Made by a program: the position numbers and the translations under genes. This document shows positions 46,127 through 54,236 of a stretch of DNA of 64,000 bases, in pieces. How positions within the stretch are numbered: the first letter of the stretch is position 1; each line of letters starts with the position of its first letter. The stretch covers positions 1-64,000 of the forward strand of contig JODX01000023.1 of assembly GCA_000719105.1 (NCBI GenBank), in the 5' to 3' direction. The notes under the pieces were generated by a model, which saw only the letters and a list, made by a program, of their open reading frames with translations, made no database searches and had not been told where the DNA came from. This DNA is from Streptomyces sclerotialus (GTDB taxonomy: Bacteria; Actinomycetota; Actinomycetes; Streptomycetales; Streptomycetaceae).

Positions 46127-46210
46127 GGGCGTTTCTTTCTGGGGCGAGGAGGGAGCCAGGGGCGGGAACGCGCCCGCGCGCGGGCGAACAGCGGCGGCCG
46201 CGGCCCGGTG

Positions 46211-48370
46211 TCAGCCGCGGGACTGCCGCAGCACCCACACGAAGTACGGAGCTCCGACCAGCGCGATCATGAGGCCCGCCGGCACCTGGGCGGGTGCGAC
46301 GACCGTGCGGCCGAGGGCGTCGGCCACGCAGACCAGCAGCCCGCCGAGCAGCATCGCGACCGGGATCGCGCGGCCGTGCCGGGCGCCCACCAGTGACCGG
46401 GCGAGGTGCGGGGCGACGAGGCCCACGAAGCCGACGACGCCGACGGCGACCACGCTGAGCGCCGCGAGCACCGCGGCGACCGCCAGTGCGGTGAAGCGGG
46501 TGCGTTCGACCTTGACGCCGACGATGCGCGGAGTGTCCTCGTCGACGGCGAGCAGGTCGAGCCGACTGCGCAGGGCGAGCAGGACGGGCAGCGCGAGCGC
46601 CAGGGCCACCGCGACCGGTACGACGTCGGGCAGCGTACGGCCGTAGGTCGTGCCGGAGAGCCAGGTGTAGATCCGGGGCGTGTTGTACGGGTCGGCGCGC
46701 AGCAGGAGGAAGGTGGTGACGGAGGTGAGGCCGTACCCGCAGCCGATGCCGATCAGTACGAACCGGTCGGGCAGGAAGCCGCCGCGCCAGGCCAGCAGGG
46801 CGATCACCGCGAACGTGGCGAGCGCCGCCGCGACCGCGACCGCGATGAGCACGGGCTGTCCGCCGGGCAGGTTCGAGGTGACGACACTTGCCGCACCCAG
46901 CCCGGCACCCGCCGTGATGCCGAGCACGCCCGGCTCCGCCAGCGGGTTGCGCACCGAGCTCTGCACGACGCACCCGGCCAGTCCGAGCGCCGCGCCGGCG
47001 AGGACCGCGGCGGTCACACGCGGGACCCGGTCGTCGAGCGCCTGGCCGATCAGGTCCGGGGCGGCGCCCTGGACCCAGAGCACGACGTCGCCCGTACGCA
47101 GCCAGAGGCTCCCTGCCAGGACCGCCACGAGGACCGCAACGGCGAGAAGTGCCACCGTGCCGGACACGACGAGGAGGAACGCGCGGCGCGACCGTACGGC
47201 GATCCGCGCGTTCGGCGGCCGCCGGACCTGGCCCGTGTCGCGGAGGCGCAGCGCGAGGACCACGATGACCACGGAGCCGAGCAGCGCGGTCGGTACGCCG
47301 GTGGGGATGGAGGCGGCCCCGTCGGCACCCTGCACCGCGCGCAGGATTGCGTCCGCGAGCAGGATGAGCAGTGCGCCGAGCAGCCCGGCCGCGGGCACCA
47401 GGACGAGGTGGCGGCGCAGCGCCCGGACCCGTCCCGCGATCAGGCGGGCCAGGACGGGGGCGCCGAGGCCGACGAAGCCGATCGGCCCCGCGAGGGTCAC
47501 CGCCGTGCTGGTCAGGAGCACCGCACAGAGCACGGCGGTCACGCGGGTGGACCGGATCGGCACGCCGAGGCCGGCCGCGGCGTCGTCGCCGAGGTTCATC
47601 ACGTCCAGCCGCCGGGACAGTGCCAGAGCGGCGCAGAGCACCACGGCCAGAACGGGGAGGGCCCGTATCGACGCGTCGATGTTCAGCTGGGCCAGCGAAC
47701 CGCTTCCCCAGGCGAAGAGGCCGGTCGTGTTCTGGTTGAACAGGATGAGGAGCGCGCTGGTCCCCGCGTCCAGGGCCAGTGCCGTCGCCGATCCGGCGAG
47801 GACGAGGCGGGTGCCCGTGGTGCCCGCGGCCCGGCCCGCGAGGAGCAGCACGAGCGCCGCCGCGACCAGGCCGCCGGCGAAGGCGACGGCGCCCGACGCC
47901 CACAGCGGGACGGAGAGGCCGAAGGCCGCGACGAGCGTGAGGGTGAAGTAGGACCCGGCCGTGACCGCGAGGGTGTCGGGGGAGGCGAGCGCGTTGTGCG
48001 TGACGGACTGGAGCAGCGCTCCGGCCGAGCCGAGGGCGAAGCCCACCGCCACGCCCGCGAGCAGGCGCGGCAGGCGCGAGCCGGTGAGGATCTCACCGAC
48101 CGGCGCCCCGCCGGTGCTTTCCCGGACCCCGGCGTCCCCGGCGAGATACCGCACCAGGTCGCCGACGCCGACGCCCGACGTCCCCTGCGTCAGGTGCCAC
48201 ATGCCCACCAGGACGGTCACGGAGGCAAGGAGTGCCAGGACGGCCACTCCGGCGGGGCCGCCGCCGCGCTCGGCGCGCGGCGGCGTTCCCCCTCCGGATG
48301 CCCATCCGGATGCCGGTGTCCGCGGTGTGCCCACCTCTCGCGGTGTACTCACTTCCTGCGGTGCGTTCAC
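46211..48370 (-). CDS. Fused iron-siderophore ABC transporter permease (FhuB-like, two FecCD units)
   Basis: A 719-residue protein made of two tandem FecCD permease halves (~35-370 and ~395-715). Each has about nine to ten helices and the coupling motif before the ATPase contact (PIGFVGLGAPVLARLI in half one, GFVGLVAPHLARSL in half two). The fusion makes a homologous pore from one chain, as in FhuB. The GTG at 48370 is 13 bases after the lipoprotein stop, with GGAAAG upstream. The N-terminal tail has a short degenerate repeat of TPREVGTP-like words. Confidence 0.92.
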   Translation of the reverse strand: MNAPQEVSTPREVGTPRTPASGWASGGGTPPRAERGGGPAGVAVLALLASVTVLVGMWHLTQGTSGVGVGDLVRYLAGDAGVRESTGGAPVGEILTGSRLPRLLAGVAVGFALGSAGALLQSVTHNALASPDTLAVTAGSYFTLTLVAAFGLSVPLWASGAVAFAGGLVAAALVLLLAGRAAGTTGTRLVLAGSATALALDAGTSALLILFNQNTTGLFAWGSGSLAQLNIDASIRALPVLAVVLCAALALSRRLDVMNLGDDAAAGLGVPIRSTRVTAVLCAVLLTSTAVTLAGPIGFVGLGAPVLARLIAGRVRALRRHLVLVPAAGLLGALLILLADAILRAVQGADGAASIPTGVPTALLGSVVIVVLALRLRDTGQVRRPPNARIAVRSRRAFLLVVSGTVALLAVAVLVAVLAGSLWLRTGDVVLWVQGAAPDLIGQALDDRVPRVTAAVLAGAALGLAGCVVQSSVRNPLAEPGVLGITAGAGLGAASVVTSNLPGGQPVLIAVAVAAALATFAVIALLAWRGGFLPDRFVLIGIGCGYGLTSVTTFLLLRADPYNTPRIYTWLSGTTYGRTLPDVVPVAVALALALPVLLALRSRLDLLAVDEDTPRIVGVKVERTRFTALAVAAVLAALSVVAVGVVGFVGLVAPHLARSLVGARHGRAIPVAMLLGGLLVCVADALGRTVVAPAQVPAGLMIALVGAPYFVWVLRQSRG

Positions 48371-48383
48371 CTTTCCGCTGTGC

Positions 48384-49457
48384 TCACTTCTTGTCGAGTA
48401 CGTCGACGTACGCGTCGATCGCCTGCGCGCACGAGCGCGGACCGCCGGCGCCCCACACCCGCGCGGGGAAGGAGTGCGCGCGGCCTTCCTTCACGGCCGG
48501 GAGCTTCTTCCAGATCGGGTTCTTCTCCAGCGCCGCGACGTACCCGCCGGCCCCTTCGTCGTTGGCGTAGAAGAGGTTGGCGTCCCCCACCGCGGTGAGC
48601 CCCTCGACGTCGGTCTGCGCGAGGCCGTAGGAGGGGTCGACGCCCCCGTCCCCGTGGTCCTTGTTGATGTCGTCGGTCCACGCGGGGTTCATGCCGAGCT
48701 CCTTGCCGATCTCGGTGAACAGGGCGCCGTCGCTGTACGGGCGGACGGTGAGGTTGCCTCCCTGCAGCCAGCCGTCGAAGAACAGGAAGTCCTTCGTCGG
48801 CAGATCGGCGTCGGTGACCTTCTGCTTCGCCGTCGCGAGGTGCTCGTCGAACTCCTCGAGCACCTGGTCGGCCCGCTCGGTGCGGCCCGTCGCCTCGCCG
48901 ATCATGCTGAAGACCTCCCGCATGTTCCCGATCGGGTCCTTCGGGTTCGCTCCCCGCGTGGCCATCACGGGGACGCCTCTCTTCTCCAGCTTCGCGATCA
49001 TCTCGTCGTCGGCGTCGAACGCCTCCACGATGATGAGGTCGGGCTTGGCCGCGTAGAGGGTGTCGAGGTCGGGCTCCTCACGGGTGCCGATGTCGGTCAC
49101 CCCGTCGGGCAGCTTCTCCGCGCTGACCCAGGTGCGGTATCCCTTCGGGTCGGAGACCGCGGTCGGGGTGACGCACAGGGTCAGCGCGTCCTCGATCTGC
49201 TGCCATTCCAGGACCGCGATCCGCTCGGCGGGCTTGTCGAGCTTCACCTGCCGGCCGACGCCGTCCTTGAAGGAGACCGGTCCGGTCGAGGTGGTCGTGG
49301 TGTCCTGGGCGCAGTCCTTCGACGCGGGTGACGCAGTGGCACTGCTGCCGCCGGCCTCGGCCTCGGCCTTGTCGACGTCGGTCGTGCCGCAGGCCGTTGC
49401 GGCGAGGAGGGCGAGCCCGGTGGAGGCTGACGCCGCCAGGCGACGGGCACGGTTCAT
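48384..49457 (-). CDS. Iron-siderophore substrate-binding lipoprotein
   Basis: A 357-residue FecB/FhuD-like type III binding protein. The signal peptide has Arg residues at 3-6 and the lipobox LAATAC with lipid-modified Cys23. The binding lobes follow (ERIAVLEWQQIEDALTL; DLIIVEAF; ARVWGAGGP). The long alpha-helical backbone typical of the family is in the middle. It captures ferri-siderophore outside the membrane and hands it to the fused permease. The ATG at 49457 follows AGAGGATCC. Second gene of the operon. Confidence 0.93.
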   Translation of the reverse strand: MNRARRLAASASTGLALLAATACGTTDVDKAEAEAGGSSATASPASKDCAQDTTTTSTGPVSFKDGVGRQVKLDKPAERIAVLEWQQIEDALTLCVTPTAVSDPKGYRTWVSAEKLPDGVTDIGTREEPDLDTLYAAKPDLIIVEAFDADDEMIAKLEKRGVPVMATRGANPKDPIGNMREVFSMIGEATGRTERADQVLEEFDEHLATAKQKVTDADLPTKDFLFFDGWLQGGNLTVRPYSDGALFTEIGKELGMNPAWTDDINKDHGDGGVDPSYGLAQTDVEGLTAVGDANLFYANDEGAGGYVAALEKNPIWKKLPAVKEGRAHSFPARVWGAGGPRSCAQAIDAYVDVLDKK

Positions 49458-49529
49458 GGAGGATCCTCTTTCTTGTTCCTTGCGAGCCGTTGTTGTGACG
49501 ACTCGTCGCAGCAGCGCGGATGTGCCGCT

Positions 49530-50453
49530 TCAGACGGCAGGGTGCCGCCCGATGGGGTCGATGCGGAGACGGCCCGTGCGGGGGTCGGCGCTGACCTCGA
49601 CACGGATGTCGTAGACCTCGCCGATGTTCTCGGCGGTGAGGACGTCGGCGGGTGCGCCCGCCGCGTGCACGCGGCCGGAGCGCATCAGGACGATCGTGTC
49701 CGCGACACGGGACGCCTGGTCGAGGTCGTGCAGCACGATCCCGACCGCGATGCCGTGCTCCTCGACGAGATCGCGCACCAGGTCGAGCGTCTCGATCTGG
49801 TAGCGCAGATCCAGGTGGTTGGTCGGTTCGTCCAGCAGAACGACGTCGGTGTCCTGGGCCAGGCAGGCCGCGAGCCAGACGCGCTGCATCTCCCCGCCGG
49901 AGAGTTCCCCGACCGGCCGGCCGGCCATGTCCCGCACTCCGGTGACGCCCATGGCGTGGTCGACGGCGGTCCGGTCCTCGGCGGTCAGCCCCGCGAAACC
50001 ACGGCGGTAGGGGTGGCGTCCGAACGCCACGACCTCCGAGACCGTCAGCCCCTGGGGCGCGGGCCTCGACTGCGAGAACAGCGTGACCTCGCGGGCGAAC
50101 TGACGGGGGCTGAGCAGGGCCGCGTCACGTTCCGGCCGTCCGTCGGGGGCGCCGAGCGTCACCCGGCCGCCGTCCACCCGGTGCAGCCGGGAGAGTGCGC
50201 GCAGCAGCGTGGACTTCCCGCTGCCGTTCGGCCCCACCAGGGCGGTCGCGCGGCCGGGTGCCAGGTCGAGCGAGACGCCGTGGACGACCGGCTTGCCGCC
50301 GTACCGCAGTACCAGATCGTGTCCGTTGAGGGCGGCGACCGGCGCTGCGGGGTCGGCCACCGGGCGACCGGTGTGCCGGAAGGGGCTTGTGAACATCGAT
50401 GGGTCCGGGTGGTCGGAGGGGCGAGGACGCGGCACCCTCCGTCCGGCCTTCAT
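49530..50453 (-). CDS. Iron-siderophore ABC transporter ATP-binding protein
   Basis: A FepC/FhuC-like ATPase: Walker A GPNGSGKST, signature LSGGEMQRVWLA, Walker B VVLLDEPTNHLDL and the H-loop in VLHDL. The start is uncertain. ATG 50453 (307 residues) is annotated; ATG 50396 (288 residues) gives a more normal length, but neither has a strong ribosome site. It is the first gene of ATPase-lipoprotein-permease-C39, downstream of a clear promoter and iron box, so the whole operon should be iron-repressed. Confidence 0.9.
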   Translation of the reverse strand: MKAGRRVPRPRPSDHPDPSMFTSPFRHTGRPVADPAAPVAALNGHDLVLRYGGKPVVHGVSLDLAPGRATALVGPNGSGKSTLLRALSRLHRVDGGRVTLGAPDGRPERDAALLSPRQFAREVTLFSQSRPAPQGLTVSEVVAFGRHPYRRGFAGLTAEDRTAVDHAMGVTGVRDMAGRPVGELSGGEMQRVWLAACLAQDTDVVLLDEPTNHLDLRYQIETLDLVRDLVEEHGIAVGIVLHDLDQASRVADTIVLMRSGRVHAAGAPADVLTAENIGEVYDIRVEVSADPRTGRLRIDPIGRHPAV

Positions 50454-50514
50454 CGACACCGGCCGGGCCGCGAAGTCTCCCACGCACGGCAGCACCGTCG
50501 CGTCGAGCAACAAC

Positions 50515-50533
50515 TAAGGGAAGGGTTACCTAA
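50515..50533. promoter_or_regulatory. Iron box (DmdR/IdeR-type operator)
   Basis: TAAGGGAAGGGTTACCTAA matches the actinobacterial iron-box consensus TTAGGTTAGGCTCACCTAA at 14 of 19 positions by direct alignment, with a perfect ACCTAA half. It sits just downstream of the predicted transcription start of the siderophore-uptake operon, where DmdR/IdeR would block transcription when iron is abundant. Confidence 0.75.
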
Positions 50534-50541
50534 CTCCGAGA

Positions 50542-50570
50542 AGGCTATATTCCGCTCGCCGTGTCGACAA
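50542..50570 (-). promoter_or_regulatory. Promoter of the siderophore-uptake operon
   Basis: On the minus strand TTGTCG (50570-50565) and TAGCCT (50547-50542) are separated by exactly 17 bases, a good match to the Streptomyces vegetative pattern TTGACN/TAGNNT. The start point would fall near 50535, at the edge of the iron box. Confidence 0.65.
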
Positions 50571-51482
50571 TCAGGAGTTCTGGACACGCGATACGGGATT
50601 CCGGACACCCTCGGGTGTGCCGTCAACCCCGTCGACCGCATCGACCGCATCGACCACGTCGACCACGTCGAAGAACGCGCCCGGAGTGGTCCCCATGACC
50701 CGCCGGAAGGCGGCGATGAAGGAGCTGGGCTGCGCATAGCCGAGCGTTTCGGAGACCGTCAGCACATCGAAGCCCTCGGAGAGGAGCGTCAGCGCCCGGT
50801 GCACGCGCAGCATCTGCCGCCACTGTGCGAAAGAGAGACCTGTCGCATGACGGAACGCGCGGGTGATCGTCCGGTCGCTGATCCCCAGCCACCGTGCCCA
50901 CTCCTCCAGCGAGCGGCTGTCGGCAGGATCGTCCAGCAGAGCTTCGGCGATCGCGGCGATCCGGGCGTCACCGGGCAACTGCAACGCGAACTGGCGCTCC
51001 GCCGGCTGGAGCACGTCGAACACGACCGCCTCCGCCCGCGCCCTGGCCGCCGCGTCGAGATCCGTGCGGGACAGATGGGTCAACAGCGACTCGAGCAACG
51101 GCGTCATCGCGATCGCCTTCGGTTCCTCGAACGCGATCGGCGAGCGCTCGGGGGCGAAGAAGGCGTCGTGGAACTCCGCACCCGCCGTCGCCCGGCCCGC
51201 GTGCGCCACCCCCGCGGGCATCCACAGCCCATGCCCCTTGGACACGGTGAAGACGCGGTCCCCCACCCGGGACGTCAGCGTCCCTCGGCGTACCCAGACG
51301 AGTTCGTGCGAGGAGTGCGAGTGCGGCGCCCACTCCGTGGGAACGCGGGGAACCCGGAACCCGGCGGTGATGGCGGAAGGGGCCACCGCCTGCTCCGGAA
51401 GCTCCACGGCCTGGCGCACCACGGTGCCCGCCTCGCGCCGCCACATCCCGGGGCTCGCCTCACCGCGGGACGATCGGACCAT
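50571..51482 (-). CDS. AraC-family transcriptional regulator (cupin N-terminus)
   Basis: A 303-residue protein. N-terminal cupin-like sensor domain: HSSHELVWVRRGTLTSRVGD and GLWMPAGVAHAG. C-terminal double HTH: SLEEWARWLGISDRTITRAF, then TVSETLGYAQPSSFIAAFRR. It lies directly upstream of the iron-uptake promoter, with its stop adjoining the -35, so it may control siderophore uptake. The last 25 residues are an odd Val-Asp repeat tail encoded by a 9-base tandem repeat. The start at ATG 51482 is uncertain; ATG 51446 is possible. Confidence 0.87.
   Translation of the reverse strand: MVRSSRGEASPGMWRREAGTVVRQAVELPEQAVAPSAITAGFRVPRVPTEWAPHSHSSHELVWVRRGTLTSRVGDRVFTVSKGHGLWMPAGVAHAGRATAGAEFHDAFFAPERSPIAFEEPKAIAMTPLLESLLTHLSRTDLDAAARARAEAVVFDVLQPAERQFALQLPGDARIAAIAEALLDDPADSRSLEEWARWLGISDRTITRAFRHATGLSFAQWRQMLRVHRALTLLSEGFDVLTVSETLGYAQPSSFIAAFRRVMGTTPGAFFDVVDVVDAVDAVDGVDGTPEGVRNPVSRVQNS
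50622..50675 (-). repeat. 9-bp tandem repeat at the 3' end of the AraC gene
   Basis: About six units of the form (g/a)tcgacc(g/a)c in register with the reading frame (50622-50675) encode a Val/Asp-Ala/Gly-Val-Asp tail. The unit length is a multiple of three, so copy-number change would alter the tail without frameshift. Confidence 0.8.
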
Positions 51483-51638
51483 GCGGGCGAGTCTATCCGG
51501 GGCCCGTACCGGCCCGTCCGGGGCCCGCACCGGCTGACCGGGCCCCTCGCCCGCGGTGAACCGGGAGGGGTCCGGTGCGAAAGGGCGTCACGTGACCCGG
51601 AAGGGCCGATGTGCCGGAAGAGCCGGAGGAGCAGCAGG

Positions 51639-51704
51639 TCAGATGCCCTTCACCAGCGGCTTGAGGATCGCCACGCACTCCACGTGGTGCAAGCCGCTCC
51701 GCCC
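51639..51704 (-). pseudogene. 3' remnant of a TrmA/RlmD-type RNA methyltransferase gene
   Basis: Between the AraC start and the small DUF6059-like gene, the minus strand encodes HHVECVAILKPLVKGI and a stop at 51639. This wording matches the extreme C-terminus of class I SAM-dependent RNA (uracil-5) methyltransferases as I recall it. The codons immediately upstream show no methyltransferase similarity, so only the last ~16 residues remain. This suggests a recombination scar at the edge of the biosynthetic cluster. A chance match is possible. Confidence 0.45.
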
Positions 51705-51772
51705 CCGGCCGTCGTCGTCGCGGCCACTGTCCTCTTCCAGCGCCGGGACATCACCTGGCAGCACAGGCCGGC

Positions 51773-51994
51773 TCAGCGGGCCGGGTCTCCTGTCAGCTGT
51801 CGTTCCAGGGCGCGTTCGGCCTCGGTCAGGGGCAGATCGGGGCGGAGGCGTTCGGGGTGGTGGGGCGGGGGGCCGGACGGTTCGGGGTGCAGGTCGTCCA
51901 AGGGTATGCACACCCACATGCATCCGGCCGCGACCAGACTTCCGTAGATCGCCTTCAGGGCGCGCACCGCTGTCGTCACCGCCGTGCCCCTCAT
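51773..51994 (-). CDS. Small DUF6059-like protein coupled to the AT gene
   Basis: A 73-residue protein. A hydrophobic N-terminal helix (AIYGSLVAAGCMWVCIPL) is followed by a Pro/His-rich middle (PPPHHPERL) and LTEAERALERQL. This pattern recalls the Streptomyces DUF6059 family, of unknown function. The ATG at 51994 overlaps the stop of the AT gene (ATGA), so it is co-translated as the last gene of the PKS operon. It is too short and composition-poor to assign a role. Confidence 0.65.
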   Translation of the reverse strand: MRGTAVTTAVRALKAIYGSLVAAGCMWVCIPLDDLHPEPSGPPPHHPERLRPDLPLTEAERALERQLTGDPAR

Positions 51995-53775
51995 GACGCC
52001 GTGGAGGCGAGCCGAGGCGCGGAGCCGGCGTCGCCGTGCCGGGTGGGCGGGGTGGCGGTCCAGGTCCACAGGGCGGACAGGGCGACCGGGTCGGGAACGT
52101 GGCCCTCGGTCCAGAGCCGGGCCGCTGCGGTGAGCACCGACTGGCGGTCGGCCTCCGCCGTGCCGGGGCGGCCCGGGAGCAGCGGGACGGCGGCACCGGC
52201 GCCGAGCCGTACGGCGCGGTGCCGGCGGGCGAAGGCCGTCAGGGTCTGCCGCGGGCCCGCCTCGATCAACAGCATGTCGTCGGCGGCGAGCAGGGACTCC
52301 AGGGCCTGCTTGAAGTACACCGTGTCGGTGATCTGGCGGGCCCAGAAGCGGGGGCTGAGCGCCTCTTCGGGGCGCAGCAGTTCCCCTGTGTACCCGGAGT
52401 ACAGCGGCAGCGTCGGCGGGCGGAGCGGGATGTCACGGTAGGCCGCCTCGACGGCCTCCGACGCGGGTGCCATCGCCGGGGAGTGGAAGGGACTGGTGGC
52501 CGGAACGGCGACGACGGTGAGGCCGTCGGCCCGCAGCCGTTCGGCGACCTCGGCGAGCGGCTCGGACGGACCCGCCAGCATGGTCTGCTGGTTGGCGTTG
52601 ACCGCGGCGATGGCCACGTCGCCGACGAGGTAGGGGCGCAGTCGGCGTTCGTCCGCCGCTACCGCGAGCATGCCGCCGGACGGGATCCTCACCGCCTGGC
52701 GGACGCGTTCCATGACCATGGCGACCGCATCGGGCAGGGCGACGGCACCGGCGATGGTCGCGGCGACGAGTTCGCCCGCGCTGTGGCCGAGTACGGCGGT
52801 GGGCCGCACCCCCCAGCCGATCACCATGCGGCCGAGCGCGTAGTCGACGGCGAACAGCAGCGGCTGGGCCCGGCGCACGTCGTCGACGGGAATGCGGGGC
52901 CGGCCGTCGGTGAGCCAGTCCGCGCGGATCCGCGGGCCCTCGTCGCCCATGTGGGACAGGACCGCGTCGAAGGCGGCGGTGAACACCGGCTCCCGCCCGT
53001 ACAGGCCGGCAGCCATGGCGTGGTGCTGCGAGCCCTGGCCCGGGAAGAGCAGGGCGACGGGCCGGGGCCTGCGGGTGGTCACCGCCGCCGCCCTGTGCAC
53101 CGTGGCGGCGGACAGCGCGGCGACGGTGACGGCGGCACCGCGCACCGGTCCGGGCTCCGTGCCGCACGGCACCACGGTGGGCAGTGCGGGGAACCCCTCC
53201 CGGTGCAGGTTCGAGAGCAGCGGCAGCAGTTCGCCGCGTACCCGCTGCTCGTCCTTCTCGTCCCGGCCCGACCACAGCAGCAGCCGGTGCCGGTCCGGGT
53301 CGGTGGCGCGGTGACCGTGTCTGAGGGCCTTCAGCCCGGGTGCGGCATCGTGGTCGGCGGTGTGGGTGAGATCGAGCGTGCCGAGGACGGTGTCGCCGTC
53401 CGCGACCGCCTCCGCGGCCCGTTTGACCGCGTAGACCGTGATGGTGCCGGCCTCCGGCTCGTCGAATCCGGCGACGATGGCGAAGTCCGCGCTGCCGTCG
53501 TGGAGTTCCTGGTGGGCCAGGCGCAGGGCGCGGCCGGGTGCCGAGGCCGCCCGTACCGTGAAGCCCTCGTGCTCGGGGGCGAGCCCCGGATCCGGTGCGT
53601 GCGCACCGACGTAGACGACCGTCCGTACGGGCAGATCCCGCGGGGAGCGGCCGAAGGCTCGCAGCACCGCGGAGACCGCGGCGGCCGACGCGGGCACCGG
53701 CGCCCTGTCCTCTCCCGCGGGGCCCGGACGGACCATCAGCCTCCGGATCACCGCGCTGTCAGCGGTCAGCGCCAT
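51991..53775 (-). CDS. Acyltransferase with degenerate ketosynthase-like N-terminus
   Basis: A 594-residue protein. Residues ~245-540 form a malonyl/acyl-CoA:ACP transacylase: GQGSQHHAMAAGLY, nucleophile Ser332 in GHSAGELVAA, and a malonyl-type SPFHSPAM motif. Residues ~40-235 read like the remains of a ketosynthase and its linker (RALRLAHQELHDGSADFAIV; KRAAEAVADGDTVLGT) but lack a KS active-site Cys. Type II PKS clusters usually borrow FabD; a dedicated AT suggests an unusual starter or extender unit. ATG 53775 follows AGGAGG. Fifth gene after carboxyltransferase, KS-alpha, KS-beta and ACP. Confidence 0.85.
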   Translation of the reverse strand: MALTADSAVIRRLMVRPGPAGEDRAPVPASAAAVSAVLRAFGRSPRDLPVRTVVYVGAHAPDPGLAPEHEGFTVRAASAPGRALRLAHQELHDGSADFAIVAGFDEPEAGTITVYAVKRAAEAVADGDTVLGTLDLTHTADHDAAPGLKALRHGHRATDPDRHRLLLWSGRDEKDEQRVRGELLPLLSNLHREGFPALPTVVPCGTEPGPVRGAAVTVAALSAATVHRAAAVTTRRPRPVALLFPGQGSQHHAMAAGLYGREPVFTAAFDAVLSHMGDEGPRIRADWLTDGRPRIPVDDVRRAQPLLFAVDYALGRMVIGWGVRPTAVLGHSAGELVAATIAGAVALPDAVAMVMERVRQAVRIPSGGMLAVAADERRLRPYLVGDVAIAAVNANQQTMLAGPSEPLAEVAERLRADGLTVVAVPATSPFHSPAMAPASEAVEAAYRDIPLRPPTLPLYSGYTGELLRPEEALSPRFWARQITDTVYFKQALESLLAADDMLLIEAGPRQTLTAFARRHRAVRLGAGAAVPLLPGRPGTAEADRQSVLTAAARLWTEGHVPDPVALSALWTWTATPPTRHGDAGSAPRLASTAS

Positions 53776-53923
53776 GGGTACCTCCTCGTGGGCCGCGGAC
53801 CGCCGCGGCGGATGGGGTAACGATCGACAGGAACCAGGGGGCGTGGGCAAGGAGTCGGAACGGGGGGACGGTGCGGGCCCCCTGCTGAGGGGAATACGGG
53901 ATCGAGGGCCCGCACCGTCCGGC

Positions 53924-54196
53924 TCACGCCGCGCTGATCTGACCGGAGTTGATGAGCTCCAGCAGCGCGCGGGGGGTCTCGGCGTCGACGACCGCGTCGT
54001 CCGGGACGTTGATGCCGTAGGTGCGCTGGACCTCGCCCACGACCTGCAGCAGGGCGAGCGAGTCGTAGCCCAGCTCCAGGAACGGGGTGTCCAGGACGTC
54101 GCCGTCCAGGTCGACGCCCTCCTCCTCGCCGGCGCTCTCGCGGAGCATGCGGGTGAGGTCGGCCAGGGTGACGGTGGTGGTCGTGGTGGCGGTCAT
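53924..54196 (-). CDS. Acyl carrier protein of the type II PKS
   Basis: A 90-residue acidic ACP. The phosphopantetheine serine is Ser46 in ELGYDSLALLQVV, the aromatic-PKS ACP form of the motif. ATG 54196 follows GGAGG. It carries the growing polyketide between KS-alpha/KS-beta and the AT. It lies 40 bases after KS-beta and 148 bases before the AT gene on the same strand. Confidence 0.95.
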   Translation of the reverse strand: MTATTTTTVTLADLTRMLRESAGEEEGVDLDGDVLDTPFLELGYDSLALLQVVGEVQRTYGINVPDDAVVDAETPRALLELINSGQISAA

Positions 54197-54236
54197 GGCG
54201 GGTCCTCCGTTGGGTGTTGGGTGTGGTGGTGACTGG

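Noticed and set aside
50622..50675. CRISPR-like repeats
   Set aside because: The short 9-base tandem units have no spacers and lie inside a coding frame. The same holds for the 10-base array at 15.6 kb; no CRISPR array or cas gene is visible in the window.
51493..51996. Several open frames of 60-150 codons between the AraC and AT genes
   Set aside because: Apart from the coupled DUF6059-like frame and the short methyltransferase-like tail, they lack ribosome sites and any family signal.
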